Positions 51,103-63,299 are shown, counted from the stretch's first letter. The stretch: DNA of 64,000 nt from Schoenoplectus triqueter (GCA_964058805.1 CAXKVV010002170.1:62001-126000); one strand, 5' to 3'. Made by a program: numbers and translations. Notes: generated by a model from the letters alone, not told the origin.

Positions 51103-51835
51103 GCTCCCCGACTCATTTTTGGCGGTACCGATGGCGTCGAGACACGTTTTCATGTTTTGCGCTCTCGGACTCGTTTTCGGCGGCGCCGAGGCTATCGGGT
51201 CCCGTTTTCATGTTTTGGCCGCCCGGACCCTGTTTCGCCGGTACCGAGTGCGTCGGGTCCCGTTTTCTTAATTTGGGCGCTCGAACTCGATTTCGGCGGT
51301 ACCGAGGGCGTCGGGTCCCATTTTCATGCTTTGCGCGCCCGGACCCTGTTTCGGCGGTACCGAGGGCGTCGGGTCCCGTTTTCATGTTTTGCGCTCTCGA
51401 CTAATTTTCGACGGTACCGATGGCGTTGAGACCTGTTTTCATGTTTTGCGCCCTCGGACTCGTTTTCGGCGGCGCCGAGGGCGTCGGGTCTCGTTTTCAT
51501 CTTTTGCGCGCCCGGACTCGGTTTCGGCGGTACCGAGGGCGTCGGGAACCGTTTTCATGTTTTGCCCGCCCGGACCCGGTTTTGGCGGTACCGAGGGAAT
51601 CGTGTCCCGTTTTCATGTTTTGCGTGCCCGGACTCGTTTTCGGCGGTACCGAGGGCGTCGGGTCCCGTTTTCATGTCTTGCGCTCCCGGACTCGTTTTCG
51701 GCGGTACCGAGGGCGTCGGGTCCCGTTTTCATGTTTTGCGCTCCCTGACTCGTTTTCGGCGGTACCGATGGCGTCGACACCCGTTTTCATGTTTTGCGCT
51801 CGCGGACTCGGTTTCGGCAGAACCGAGGGCCTCGG
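51103..51835 (+). repeat. 34-monomer unit, truncated third copy
   Basis: Matches the start of the two units before it at the same 1971-bp offset for about 12 monomers, then departs. GGGCCTCGGGTACC at 51829-51840 is joined to CGACTCATTTTCGG, skipping about 20 bp of a monomer. This marks the right edge of the homogeneous zone. Confidence 0.85.
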
Positions 51836-51850
51836 GTACCCGACTCATTT
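51826..51850 (+). repeat. Truncated monomer at the edge of the homogeneous zone
   Basis: CTCGGGTACC runs straight into CGACTCATTTTC. The usual GTTTTCATG and TTTTGCGCTCC between them are missing. The change in local variant composition on either side suggests a recombination breakpoint. Confidence 0.82.
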
Positions 51851-53384
51851 TCGGCGGTACCGATGGCGTCGAGACACGTTTTCATGTTTTGCGCTCGCGG
51901 ACTCGTTTTCGGCGGCGCCGAGGCTATCGGGTCCCGTTTTCATGTTTTGAACGCCCGGACCCTGTTTCGCCGGTACCGAGTGCGTCGGGTCCCATTTTCA
52001 TGTTTTGCGCGCCCGGACCCTGTTTCGGCGGTATCGAGGGCGTCGGCTCCCGTTTTCATGTTTTGCGCTCTCGACTCATTTTCGACGGTACCGATGGCGT
52101 CGAGACCTGTTTTCATGTTTTGCGCTCTCGGACTCGTTTTCGGCGACGCCGAGGGCGTCGAGTCTCGTTTTCATGTTTTGCGCGCCCGGACTCGGTTTCG
52201 GCGGTACCGAGGGCGTCGGGACTCGTTTTCATGTTTTGCGCGCTCGGACCCGATTTCGGCGGTACCGAGGGAGTCGTGTCCCGTTTTCATGTTTTGCGCT
52301 TCCGGACTCATTTTCGGCGGTACCGAGGGCGTCGGGTCCCGTTTTCATGTTTTGCGCTCCTCGACTCATTTTCGTCGGTACCGATGGCGTCGAGACCTGT
52401 TTTCATGTGTTGCGCTCTCGGACTCTTTTCGGCGGCGCCGAGGGGGTCGGGTCTCGTTTTCATGTTTTGCGCGCCCGGACTCGGTTTCAGCGGTTCCGAG
52501 AGCGTCAGGACCCGTTTTCATGTTTTGCGCGCCCGGACCCGGTTTCGGCGGTACCGGGGGAGTCGTGTCCCGTTTTCATGTTTTTGGCGCCCAGACTCGG
52601 TTGCGGCGGTACCGAGGGTGTCATGTCCCGTTTTCATTTTTTGCGCTCCCGGACTCGTTTTCGGCGGTACCGAGGGCGTCGGGTCCTGTTTTCATGTTTT
52701 GCGCGCCCGAACTCGGTTTCGGCGGTACCGAGGGAGTCGGGTCCCGTTTTCATGTTTTCCTCGCCCGGACACGTTTTTGGCGGTACCGAGCGCGTCGGGT
52801 CCCGTTTTCATGTTTTGCGCGCCCGGACTCGTGTTCGGCGGTACCGAGGGCGTCGGGTTCCGTTTTCATGTTTTGCGCTCCCGGACTCGTTTTCGGCGCT
52901 ACCGCGGGCGTCGGGTCCCGTTTTCATGTTTTGGGCGCCCGGACTCATTTTTGGAGGTACAGAGGGCGACAGGTCCCATTTTGATGTTTTGCGCGCCCGA
53001 ACTCGGTTTCGGCGGTACCGAGGGCGTCGGGTCCCGTTTTCATGTTTTGTGCTCCCGGACTCGTTTTCGGCGGTACCGAGGGCGTCGGGTCCCATTTTCA
53101 TGTTTTGCACGCCCGAACTCGGATTCGGCGCTACCGAGGGCGTCGGGTCCCGTTTTCATGTTTTGCGCTCCCGGACTCGTTTTCGGCGGTACCGAGGGCG
53201 TCGGGTCCCGTTTTCATGTTTTGGGCGCCCGGACTCATTTTTGGAGGTACAGAGGGCGACGGGTCCCATTTTCATGTTTTGCGCGCCCGAACTCGGTTTC
53301 GGCGGTACCGAGGGCGTCGGGTCCCGTTTTTATGTTTTGTGCTCCCGGACTCGTTTTCGGCGGTACCGAGGGCGTCGGGTCCCG

Positions 53385-54260
53385 TTTTCATGTTTTGCGC
53401 GCCCGAACTCGGTTTCGGCGGTACCGAGGGCGTCGGGTCCCGTTTTCATGTTGTGCGCTCCCGGACTCGTTTTCGGCGGTACGGAGGGCGTCGGGTCCCG
53501 TTTTCACGTTTTGCGCGCCCGGACTCGATTTCGGCGGTACTGAGTGCGTCGGGTCTCGTTTTCTTAATTTGGGCGCTCGAACTCGTTTTCGGTGAAACCG
53601 AGGGCGTCGGGTCCCGTTTTCATGTTTTGCGCGCCCGGACGCTGTTTCGGCGGTACCGAGGGCGTCAGGTCCCGTTTTCAAGTTTTGCGTGCCCGGACCC
53701 GGCTTCGGCGGTACCGAGGGAGTCGTGTCCCGTTTTCATGTTTTGCGTGCCCGGACTCGTTTTCGGCGGTACCGAGTGCGTCGGGTCCTGTTTTCATGTT
53801 TTGCGCTTCCGGACTCATTTTCGGCGGTACCGATGGCGTCGGGACACGTTTTCATGTTTTGCGCTCTCGGACTCGTTTTTGGCGGCGCCGAGGCTGTCGG
53901 GTCCCGTTTTCATGTTTTGCGCTCCCTGACTCGGTTTCGGCAGTACCGAGGGCCTCGGGTACCGTTTTCATGTTTTGCGCTCCCGGACTCATTTTCGGCG
54001 GTACCGAGGGTGTCGGGTCCCGTTTTCATGTTTTTCGCTCCCTGACTCGTTTTCGGCGGTACCGAGGGCATCGGGTCCCGTTTTCATGTTTTGCAATCCC
54101 CGACTCATTTTCGGCGGTACCGATGGCGTCGAGACACGTTTTCATGTTTTGCGCTCTCGTACTCGTTTTCGGCGGCGCCGAGGGCGTCGGGTCTCATTTT
54201 CATGTTTTGCGCGACCGGACTCGGTTTCGGCGGTACCGAGGGCGTCGGGAACCGTTTTCA
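53385..54260 (+). repeat. About 24-monomer duplicated block, copy 1
   Basis: Markers CATGTTGTGCGC, TACGGAGGGCG, CGGTGAAACCGAGG, CGGACGCTGTTTCGG, CCGGCTTCGG and TTTTGCAATCCCC occur in order here and again from 54777. The offset is 1392 bp (24 monomers), then 1450 bp (25), then 1334 bp (23), so single or double monomers were gained and lost after duplication. Confidence 0.84.
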
Positions 54261-54776
54261 TGTTTTGCGCGGCCGGACCCGTTTTCAGCGGCACCGAGGG
54301 CGTCGGGTCCCGTTTTCATGTTTTGCGCTCCCGAACTCGTTTTCGGCGGTACCGAGGGCGTCGGGTCCCGTTTTCATGTTTTGCGCTCCCCGACTCATTT
54401 TCGACGGTACCGATGGCGTCGAGACCTGTTTTCATGTGTTGCGCTCTCGGACTCGTTTTCGGCGGCGCCGAGGGGGTCGAATATCGTTTTCATGTTTAGC
54501 GCGCCCGGACTCGGTTTCAACGGTTCCGAGGGCGTCGGGACCCGTTTTCATATTTTGCGCGCCCGAATCCGGTTTCGACAGTACCGAGGGAGTCGTGTCC
54601 CGTTTTCATGTTTTGGGCGCCCGGACTCGGTTTCGGCCGTACCGAGGGCGTCGGGTCCCGTTTTCATGTTTTGCGCGCCCGAACTCGGTTTCGGCGGTAC
54701 CGAGGGCGTCGGGTCCCGTTTTCATGTTTTTCGCGCCCGGACTCGTTTTCGGCGGTACCGAGGGCGTCGGGTCCCG

Positions 54777-55590
54777 TTTTCATGTTTTGCGCGCCCGAAC
54801 TCGGTTTCGGCGGTACCGAGGGCGTCGGGTCCCGTTTTCATGTTGTGCGCTCCCGGACTCGTTTTCGGCGGTACGGAGGGCGTCGGGTCCCGTTTTCACG
54901 TTTTGCGCGCCCGGACTCGATTTCGGCGGTACCAAGGGCGTCGGGTCTCGTTTTCTTAATTTGGGCGCTCGAACTCGTTTTCGGTGAAACCGAGGGCGTC
55001 GGGTCCCATTTTCATGTTTTGCGCGCCCGGACGCTGTTTCGGCGGTACCGAGGGCGTCGGGTCCCGTTTTCAAGTTTTGCGTGCCCGGAACCGGCTTCGG
55101 CGGTACCGAGGGAGTCGTGTCCCGTTTTCATGTTTTGCGCGCCCGGACTCGTTTTCTGCGATACCGAGTGCGTCGGGTCCCGTTTTCATGTTTTGCGCTT
55201 CCGGACTCGTTTTCGGCGGTACCGAGGGCGTCGGGTCACGTTTTCATGTTTTGCACTCCCCGACTCATTTTCGGCGGTACCGATGGCGTCGGGACACGTT
55301 TTCATGTTTTGCGCTCTCAGACTCGTTTTTGGCAGCGCCGAGGCTGTCGGGTCCCGTTTTCATGTTTTCCGCTCCCTGACTCGGTTTCGGCAGTACCGAG
55401 GGCATCGGGTCCCGTTTTCATGTTTTGCAATCCCCGACTCATTTTCGGCGGTACCGATGGCGTCGAGACACGTTTTCATGTTTTGCGCTCTCGTACTCGT
55501 TTTCGGCGGCGCCGAGGGCGTCAGGTCTCATTTTCATGTTTTGCGCGACCGGACTCGGTTTCGGCGGTACCGAGGGCGTCGGGAACCGTT
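54777..55590 (+). repeat. About 24-monomer duplicated block, copy 2
   Basis: Same marker series as 53385-54260. It has one extra monomer near 55210 (GTCGGGTCACG, TTGCACTCCCC) and lacks two monomers near 55400. Confidence 0.84.
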
Positions 55591-55940
55591 TTCATGTTTT
55601 GCGCTCCCGGACTCGTTTTCGGCGGTACCGAGTGAGTCAGGTCCTGTTTTCATGTTTTGCGCGCCCGAACTCGGTTTCGGCGGTACCGAGGGCGTCGGGT
55701 CCCGTTTTCATGTTTTCCGCGCCCGGACTCGTTTTCGGCGGTACCGAGGGCGTCGGGTCCCGTTTTCATGTTTTGCGCGCCCGAACTCGGTTTCGGCGGT
55801 ACCTAGGGCGTCGGGTCCCGTTTTCATGTTTTGCGCTCCCGGACTCGTTTTCGGCGGTACCGAGGGCGTCGGGTCCCGTTTTCACGTTTTGCACGCCTGG
55901 ACACGATTTCGGCGGTACCGAGTGCGTCGGGTCTCGTTTT

Positions 55941-55960
55941 CTTAATTTGGGATCCGTTTT
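55941..55960 (+). repeat. Truncated TTAATTT monomer with GGG microhomology junction
   Basis: CTTAATTTGGG is followed at once by ATCCGTTTTCATG. Relatives continue with CGCTCGAACTCG. The simplest reading is loss of about 38 bp between two GGG triplets, joining the TTAATTT monomer to the end of a GTCGGGATCCG unit. It creates a GGATCC site. Confidence 0.82.
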
Positions 55961-57862
55961 CATGTTTTGCGCGCCCGGACCCGGTTTCGGCGGTACCGAG
56001 GGAGTCATGTCCCGTTTTCATATTTTGCGCGCCCGGACTCGTTTTCGGCGGTACCGAGGGCGTCGGGTCCCGTTTTCATGTTTTGCGCTCCCGGACTCGT
56101 TTTCGGCGCTACCGAGGGCGTCGGGATCCGTTTTCATGTTTTGGGTGCCCGGACTCATTTTTGGAGGTACAGAGGGCGACGGGTCCCATTTTCATGTTTT
56201 GCGCGTCCGGACTCTTTTTCGGCGGTATCGAGGGCGTCGGGTCCCGTTTTCATGTTTTGCGCTCCCTGACTCGTTTTCGGCGGTACCGATGGCGTCGACA
56301 CCCGTTTTCATGTTTTGCGCTCGCGGACTCGGTTTCGGCAGTACCAAGGGCCTCGGGTACCGTTTTCATGTTTTGCGCGCCCGGACTTTTTTTCGGCGGT
56401 ACCGAGGGCGTCGGGTCCCGTTTTCATGGTTTGCGCGCCCGGACCCTGTTTCGGCGGTACCGAGGGCGTCGGGTCTCGTTTTCATGTTTTGCGCTCGCGG
56501 ACTCTGTTTCGGCGGTACCGTGGGCGTCGGGAACCGTTTTCTTGTTTTGCGCGCCCGGACCCGGTTTCGGCGGTACCGAGGGAGTCGTGTCCCGTTTTCA
56601 TGTTTTGCGCGCCAGGACTCGTTTTCGTCGGTACCGAGGGCGTCGGGTGCCGTTTTCATGTTTTGCGCTCCCGGACTCGTTTTCGGCGGTACCGAGGGCG
56701 TCGGGTCCCGTTTTCATGTTTTGCGCTCCCCGACTCATTTTCGACGGTACCGATGGCGTCGCGAACCGTTTTCATGTTTTGCGCGGCCGGACCCGGTTTC
56801 GGCGGCGCCGAGGGGGTCGGGTCTCGTTTTCATGTTTTGCGCGCCCGGTCTCGGTTACGGCGGTTTCGAGGGCGTCGGGACCCGTTTTCATGTTTTGCGC
56901 GCCCAGACTCGTTTTCGGCGGTACCGAGGGCGTCAACACCCGTTTTCATGTTTTGCGCTCACGGACTCGGTTTCGGCAGTACCGAGGTCCTCGGGTACCG
57001 TTTTCATGTTTTGCGCTCCCGGACTCGTTTTCGGCGGTACCGAGGGCGTCGGGTCCCGTTTTCATGTTTAGCGCGCCCGGACGCTGTTTCGGCGGTACCG
57101 AGGGCGTCGGGTCCCGTTTTCATGTTTTGCGCGCCCGGACGCTGTTTCGGCGGTACCGAGGGCGTCGGGTGCCGTTTTCATGTTTTGCGCGCCCGGACTC
57201 GGTTTCGGCGATACCGAGGGCATCGGGACCAGTTTTCATGTTTTGCGCGCCCAGACCCGGTTTCGGCGGTACCGAGGGAGTCGTGTCCCGTTTTCATGTT
57301 TTGCGCGCCCGGACTCGTTTTCGGCGGTAACGAGGGCGTCGGGTCCCGTTTTCATGTTTTGCGCTCCCGGACTCGTTTTCGGCGGTACCGATGTCGTCAA
57401 CACCTGTTTTCATGTTTTGCGCTCGCGGACTCGGTTTCGGCAGTACCGAGGGCCTCGGGTACCGTTTTCATGTTTTGCGCTCCCGGACTCGTTTTCTGCG
57501 GTACCGAGGGCGTCGGGTCCCGTTTTCATGTTTTGCGCTCCCGGACTCGTTTTCGGCGGTATCGAGGGCGTCGGGTCCCGTTTTCATGTTTTGCGCTCCC
57601 GGACTCTTTTTCGGCGGTACCGATGGCGTCGACACCCGTTTTCATGTTTTACGCTCGCGGACTCGGTTTCGGCGGCACCGAGGGCCTCGGGTACCGTTTT
57701 CATGTTTTGCGGGCCCGGACTCGTTTTCGGCGGTACCGAGGGCGTCGGGTCCCATTTTCATGTTTTGGACGCCCGGACCCTGTTTCGCCGGTACCGAGTG
57801 CGTCGGGTCCCGTTTTATTACTTTGGGCGCTCGAACTCGATTTCGGCGGTACCGAGGGCGTC

Positions 57863-57873
57863 GGGGGGGGGGG
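57863..57873 (+). repeat. 11-base G run at a monomer junction
   Basis: GAGGGCGTC is followed by eleven G and then TCGGGTCTC. The left side is the monomer that normally follows a TTAATTT unit. The right side looks like the GCCGAGGGGGTCGGGTCTC class, which normally comes about three monomers later. The G run is thus either a recombination joint of GGG with GGGGG or a sequencing or assembly length error. Confidence 0.9.
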
Positions 57874-59204
57874 TCGGGTCTCTTTTTCATGTTTTCCGCG
57901 CTCGGACTCGGTTTCGGCGGTTCCGAGGTCGTCGGGACTCGTTTTCATGTTTTGCGCCCCCGGACCCGGTTTCGGCGGTACCGAGGGAGTCGTGTCCCGT
58001 TTTCATGTTTTGGGCGCCCGGACTCGGTTGCGGCGGTACCGAGGGCGTCAGGTCCCGTTTTCATGTTTTGCGCTCCCGGACTCGTTTTCGGTGGTACCGA
58101 GGGCGTCGGGTCCTGTTTTCATGTTTTGCGCGCCCAAACTCGGTTTCGGCGGTACCGAGGGCGTCGGGTCCTGTTTTCATGTTTTCCGCGCCCAGACTCG
58201 TTTTCGGCGGTACCGAGGGCGTCGGGTCCCGTTTTCATGTTTTGTGCGCCCGAACTCGGTTTCGGCGGTACCGAGGGCGTCGGGTCCCGTTTTCATGTTT
58301 TGAGCTCCCGGACTCGTTTTCGGCGGTACCGAGGGCGTCGGGTCCCGTTTTCATGTTTTGCGCTCCCTGACTAGTTTTCGGCGGTACCGATGGCGTCGAC
58401 ACCCGTTTTCATGTTTTGCGCTCGCGGACTCGGTTTCGGCCGAACCGGGGGCCTCGGGTACCGTTTTCATGTTTTCGGCTCCCAGACTCGTTTTCGGCGG
58501 TACCGAGGGCGTCGGGTCCCGTTTTCATGTTTTGCGCTCTCGGACTCTTTTTCGCCGGTACCGAGTGCGTCGGGTCCCGTTTTCTTAATTTGGGCGCTCG
58601 AACACGATTTCGGCGGTACCGAGGGCGTCGGGTCCCATTTTCATGTTTTGCACGCCCGGACCCTGTTTCGGCGGTACCGAGGGCGTCGGGTCCCGTTTTC
58701 ATGTTTTGCGCTCCCCGACTCATTTTCGACGGTACCGATGGCGTCGAGACCTGTTTTCATGTTTTGCACTCTCGGACTCGTTTTCGGCGGAGCCGAGGGC
58801 GTCGGGTCTCGTTTTCATGTTTTCCGCGCCCGAACTCGGTTTCGGCGGTACCGAGGGCGTCGGGAACCGTTTTCATGTTTTGCGCGCCCGGACCCGGTTT
58901 CAGCGGAACCGAGGGAGTCGTGTCCCGTTTTCATGTTTTGCGCGCCCGGACTCGTTTTCGGCGGTACCGAGGGCGTCGGGTCCCGTTTTCATGTTTTGCG
59001 CTCCCGGACTTGTTTTCGGCGGTACCGAGGGCGTCGGGTCCCGTTTTCATGTTTTGCTCTCCCCGACTCATTTTCGACGGTACCGATGGCGTCGAGACTC
59101 ATTTTCATGTGTTGCGCTCTCGGACTCGTTTTCGGCGGCGCCGAGGGGGTCGGGTCTCGTTTTCATGTTTAGCGCGCCCGGACTCGGTTTCAACGGTTCC
59201 GAGG

Positions 59205-59225
59205 GCGTCGGGACCGAGGGAGTCG
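59205..59225 (+). repeat. Truncated monomer joint
   Basis: GTCGGGACC is joined to GAGGGAGTCGTGTCC. In the relative at 54535-54600 about 49 more bases (one monomer less 9) separate these points. ACC is the only shared microhomology. Confidence 0.82.
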
Positions 59226-60239
59226 TGTCCCGTTTTCATGTTTTGGGCGCCCGGACTCGGTTGCGGCGGTACCGAGGCCGTCAGGTCCCGTTTTCATGTT
59301 TTGCGCTCCCAGACTCGTTTTCGGCGGTACCGAGGGCGTCGGGTCCCGTTTTCACATTTTGCGCGCCTGGACTCGATTTCGGCGGTACCGAGTGCGTCGG
59401 GTCTCGTTTTGTTAATTTGGGCGCTCGAACTCGTTTTCGGCGAAACCGGGGGCGTCGGGTCCCGTTTTCATGTTTTGCGCGCCCGGACGCTGTTTTGACG
59501 GTACCGAGGGCGTCGGGTCCCGTTTTCTTGTTTTGCGCGCCCGGGCTTGGTTTCGGCGGTACCGAGGGCGTCGGGACCCGTTTTCATGTTTTGCGCGCCC
59601 GGACCCGGTTTCGGCGGTACCGAGGGAGTCGTGTCCCGTTTACCTGTTTTGCGCGCCCGGACTCGTTTTCGGCGGTACCGAGGGCGTCGGGTCTTGTTTT
59701 CATGTTTTGTGCTCCCGGACTCGTTTTCGGCGGTACCGAGGGCGTCGGGTCCCGTTTTCATGTTTTGCGCTCCCGGACTCGTTTTCGGCGCTACCGAGGG
59801 CGTCGGGTCCCGTGTTCATGTTTTGGGTGCCCGGACTCATTTTTGGAGGTACACAGGGCGACGGGTCCCATTTTCATGTTTTGCGCGCCAGGACTCGTTT
59901 TCGGCGGTACCGAGGGCGTCGGGTCCCGTTTTCATGTTTTGCGCTCCTGGACTCGTTTTCGGCGGTACCGAGGGCGTCGGGTCCCGTTTTCATGTTTTGC
60001 GCTCCCTGACTCGTTTTCGGCGGTACCGATGGCGTCGACACCCGTTTTCATGTTTTGCGCTCGCGGACTCGGTTTCGGCAGTACCGAGGGCCTCGGGTAC
60101 CGTTTTCATGTTTTGCGCGCCCGGACTCTTTTTCGGCGGTACCGAGGGCGTCGGGTCCCGTTTTCATGTTTTGCGCTCCCGGACTCGTTTTCGGCGGTAC
60201 CGAGGGCGTCGGGTCCCGTTTTCATGTTTTGCGCTCCCC

Positions 60240-61751
60240 GACTCATTTTCGGCGGTACCGATGGCGTCGCGACACGTTTTCATGTTTTGCGCTCTCGGAC
60301 TCGTTTTCGGCGGCGCCGAGGCTGTCGGGTCCCGTTTTCATGTTTTGGCCGCCCGGACCCTGTTTCGCCAGTACCGAGTGCGTCGGGTCCCGTTTTCTTA
60401 ATTTGGGCGCTCGAACTCGATTTCGGCGGTACCGAGGGCGTCGGGTCCCATTTTCATGTTTTGCACGCCCGGACCCTGTTTCGGCGGTACCGAGGGCGTC
60501 GGGTCCCGTTTTCATGTTTTGCGCTCCCCGACTCATTTTCGACGGTACCATTGGCGTCGAGACCGGTTTTCATGTTTTGCGCTCTCGGACTCGTTTTCGG
60601 CCGCGCCGAGGGCGTCGGGTCTCGTTTTCATGATTTGCGCGCCCGGACTCGGTTTCGGCGGTACCGAGGGCGTCGGGATCCGTTTTCATGTTTTGCGCGC
60701 CCGGACCCGGTTTCGGCGGTATCGAGGGAGTCGTGTCCCGTTTTCTTGTTTAGCGAGCCCGGACTCATTTTCGGCGGTACCGAGGGCGTCGGGTCCCGTT
60801 TTCATGTTTTGCGCTCCCGGACTCGTTTTCGGCGGTACCGAGGGCGTCGGGTCCCGTTTTCATGTTTTGCGCTCCCCGACTCATTTTCGACGGTACCGAT
60901 GGCGTCGAGACCTGTTTTCATGTGTTGTGCTCTCGGACTCGTTTTCGGCGGCGCCGAGGGGGTCGGGTCTCGTTTTCATGTTTTGCGCGCCCGGACTCGG
61001 TTTTCGGCGAAACCGAGGGCGTCGGGTCCCGTTTTCATGTTTTGCGCGCCCGGACGCTGTTTCGGCGGTACCGAGGGCGTCGGGTCCTGTTTTCATGTTT
61101 TGCGCGCCCGGACTCGGTTTCGGCGGTACCGAGGGCGTCGGGACCCGTTTTCATGTTTTGCGCGCCCAGACCCGGTTTCGGCGTTACCGAGGGAGTCGTG
61201 TCCCGTTTTCATGTTTTGCGCGCCCGGACTCGTTTTCGGCGGTACCGAGGGCGTCGGGTCCCGTTTTCATGTTTTGCGCGCCCGGACTCGTTTTCGGCGC
61301 TACCGAGGGCGTCGGGTCCCGTTTTCATGTTTTGGGTGCCCGGACTCATTTTTGGAGGTACAGAGGGCGACGGGTCCCATTTTCATGTTTTGCGCGCCCG
61401 GACTCGTTTTCGACGGTACCGAGGGCGTCAGGTCCCGTTTTCATGTTTTGCGCTCCCGGACTCGTTTTCGGCGGTACCGAGGGCGTCGGGTCCCGTTTTC
61501 ATGTTTTGCGCTCCCTGACTCGTATTCGGCGGTACCAATGGCGTCGACACCCGTTTTCATGTTTTGCGCTCGCGGACTCGGTTTCGGCAGTACCGAGGGC
61601 CTCGGGTACCGTTTTCATGTTTTGCGCGCCGGGACTCGGTTTTCGGCGGTACCGAGGGCGTCGGGTCCCGTTTTCATGTTTTGCGCTCCCGGACTCGTTT
61701 TCGGCGGTATCGAGGGCGTCGGGTCCCGTTTTCATTTTTTTTGCGCTCCCC
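60240..61751 (+). repeat. 26-monomer duplicated unit, copy 1
   Basis: Series GGCGCCGAGGCTGTCGGG, TTAATTT (60398), GTCGGGATCCG, TATCGAGGGAGTCG with TTCTTGTTTAGCGAGCC, TGTGTTGTGCTCTCGG, CGGTTTTCGGCGAAACCG and CGGACGCTGTTTCGG recurs 1512 bp downstream (26 monomers plus 4 bp). Confidence 0.85.
61735..61742 (+). repeat. Run of eight T in place of CATGTTTTGCG
   Basis: The usual TTCATGTTTTGCG is TTCA followed by eight T and GCG, which removes the ATG and lengthens the monomer by about 1-2 bases. This may be real slippage or a homopolymer error. Confidence 0.8.
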
Positions 61752-62650
61752 GGCTCATTTTCGGCGGTACCGATGGCGTCGCGACACGTTTTCATCTTTT
61801 GCGCTCTCGGACTCGTTTTCGGCGGCGCCGAGGCTGTCGGGTCCCGTTTTCATGTTTTGGGCGCCCGGACCCTGTGTCGCCGATACCGAGTGCGTCGGGT
61901 CCCGTTTTCTTAATTTGGGCGCTCGAACTCGATTTCGGCGGTACCGAGGGCGTCCGGTCCCATTTTCTTGTTTTGCGCGCCCGGACCCTGTTTCGGCGGT
62001 ACCGAGGGCGTTGGGTCCCGTTTTCATGTTTTGCGATCCCCGACTCATTTTCGACGATACCGATGGCGTCGAGACCTGTTTTCATGTTTTGCGCTCTCGG
62101 ACTCGTTTTCGGCCGCGCCGAGGGCGTCGGGTCTCGTTTTCATGTTTTGCGCACCCGGACTCGGTTTCGGCGGTACCGAGGGCGTCGGGATCCGTTTTCA
62201 TGTTTTGCGCGCCCGGACCCAGTTTCGGCGGTATCGAGGGAGTCGTGTCCCGTTTTCTTGTTTAGCGAGCCCGGACTCATTTTCGGCGGTACCGAGGGCG
62301 TCGGGTCCCGTTTTCATGTTTTGAGCTCCCGGACTCGTTTTCGGCGGTACCGAGGGCGTCGGGTCCCGTTTTCATGTTTTGCGCTCCCCGACTCATTTTC
62401 GACGGTACCGATGGCGTCGAGACCTGTTTTCATGTGTTGTGCTCTCGGACTCGTTTTCGGCGGCGCCGAGGGGGTCGGGTATCGTTTTCATGTTTTGCGC
62501 GCCCGGACTCGGTTTTCGGCGAAACCGAGGGCGTCGGGTCCCGTTTTCATGTTTTGCGCGCCCGGACGCTGTTTCGGCGGTACCGAGGGCGTCGGGTCCT
62601 GTTTTCATGTTTTGCGCGCCCGGACTCGGTTTCGGCGGTACCGAGGGCGT
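61752..62650 (+). repeat. 26-monomer duplicated unit, copy 2
   Basis: Same series as copy 1 up to about 62650 (TTAATTT at 61910), after which the neighbours change. A third partial copy begins near 63300 at a 1508-bp offset (exactly 26 monomers; TTAATTT at 63418) and runs to about 63650. Confidence 0.84.
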
Positions 62651-63299
62651 CAGGTCCCGTTTTCATGTTTTGCACTCCCTAACTCTTTTTCGGCGGTACC
62701 GATGGCGTCAACACCCGTTTTCATGTTTTGCGCTCTCGGACTCGGTTTCGGCAGTACCGAGGGCCTCGGGTACCGTTTTCATGTTTTGCGCTCCTTGACT
62801 CGTTTTCGGCGGTACCGATGGCGTCGACACCCGTTTTCATGTTTTGCGCTCCCGGACTCGTTTTCGGCGGTTCCGAGGGTGTCGGGTCCCGTTTTCATGT
62901 TTTGCGCTCCCGGATTCGTTTTCGGCGGTTCCGAGGGCGTCGGGTCCCGTTTTCATGTTTTGCGCTCTCGGACTCGTTTTCGGGGCGCCGAGGCTGTCGG
63001 GTCCCGTATTCATGTTTTGGGCGCCCGGACCCTGTGTCGCCGGTACCGAATGCGTCGGGTCCCGTTTTCATGTTTTGCGCTCCCGGACTCGTTTTCGGCG
63101 GTACCGAGGGCGTCGGGTCCAGTTTTCATGTTTTGCGCTCCCGGACTCATTTTCGGCGGTACCGAGGGCGTCGGGTCCCGTTTTCATGTTTTGCGCGCCC
63201 GGAAGCTGTTTCGGCGGTACCGAGGGCGTCGGGTCCCGTTTTCATGTTTTGCGCGCCCGGACTCGGTTTCGGCGGTACCGAGGGCGTCGGGTCCCGTTT

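Larger units (their letters stand above)
29395..51835 (+). repeat. Homogeneous higher-order-repeat zone
   Basis: Between 29.4 and 51.8 kb most monomers fall into a small set of classes in recurring order, and copies of blocks look nearly identical. A typical run is GACTAATTTTCGACGG, GGCGCCGAGG with TCTCG, GTCGGGAACCG, GGGAATCGTGTCCCG or GGGAGTCGTGTCCCG, CTTGCGCTCCCGG, then GATTTCGTCGAGACACG, GGACACGTTTTC with CAGCGGTTCC, GGAGGTACCGATGGCGTCG, GGGCCTTGGGTACCG and CATATTTTGCGC. Unit lengths vary (24, 27, 29, 34, 47 monomers), so this is a set of overlapping duplications rather than one fixed unit. Low divergence among copies implies recent amplification or strong homogenisation compared with the flanks. 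Confidence 0.82.

Noticed and set aside
55948..55956. Vector or cloning remnant at the GGATCC site
   Set aside because: GGATCC is explained by joining TTTGGG to the ATCCGTTTTC of a known GGGATCCG variant. No foreign sequence flanks it.
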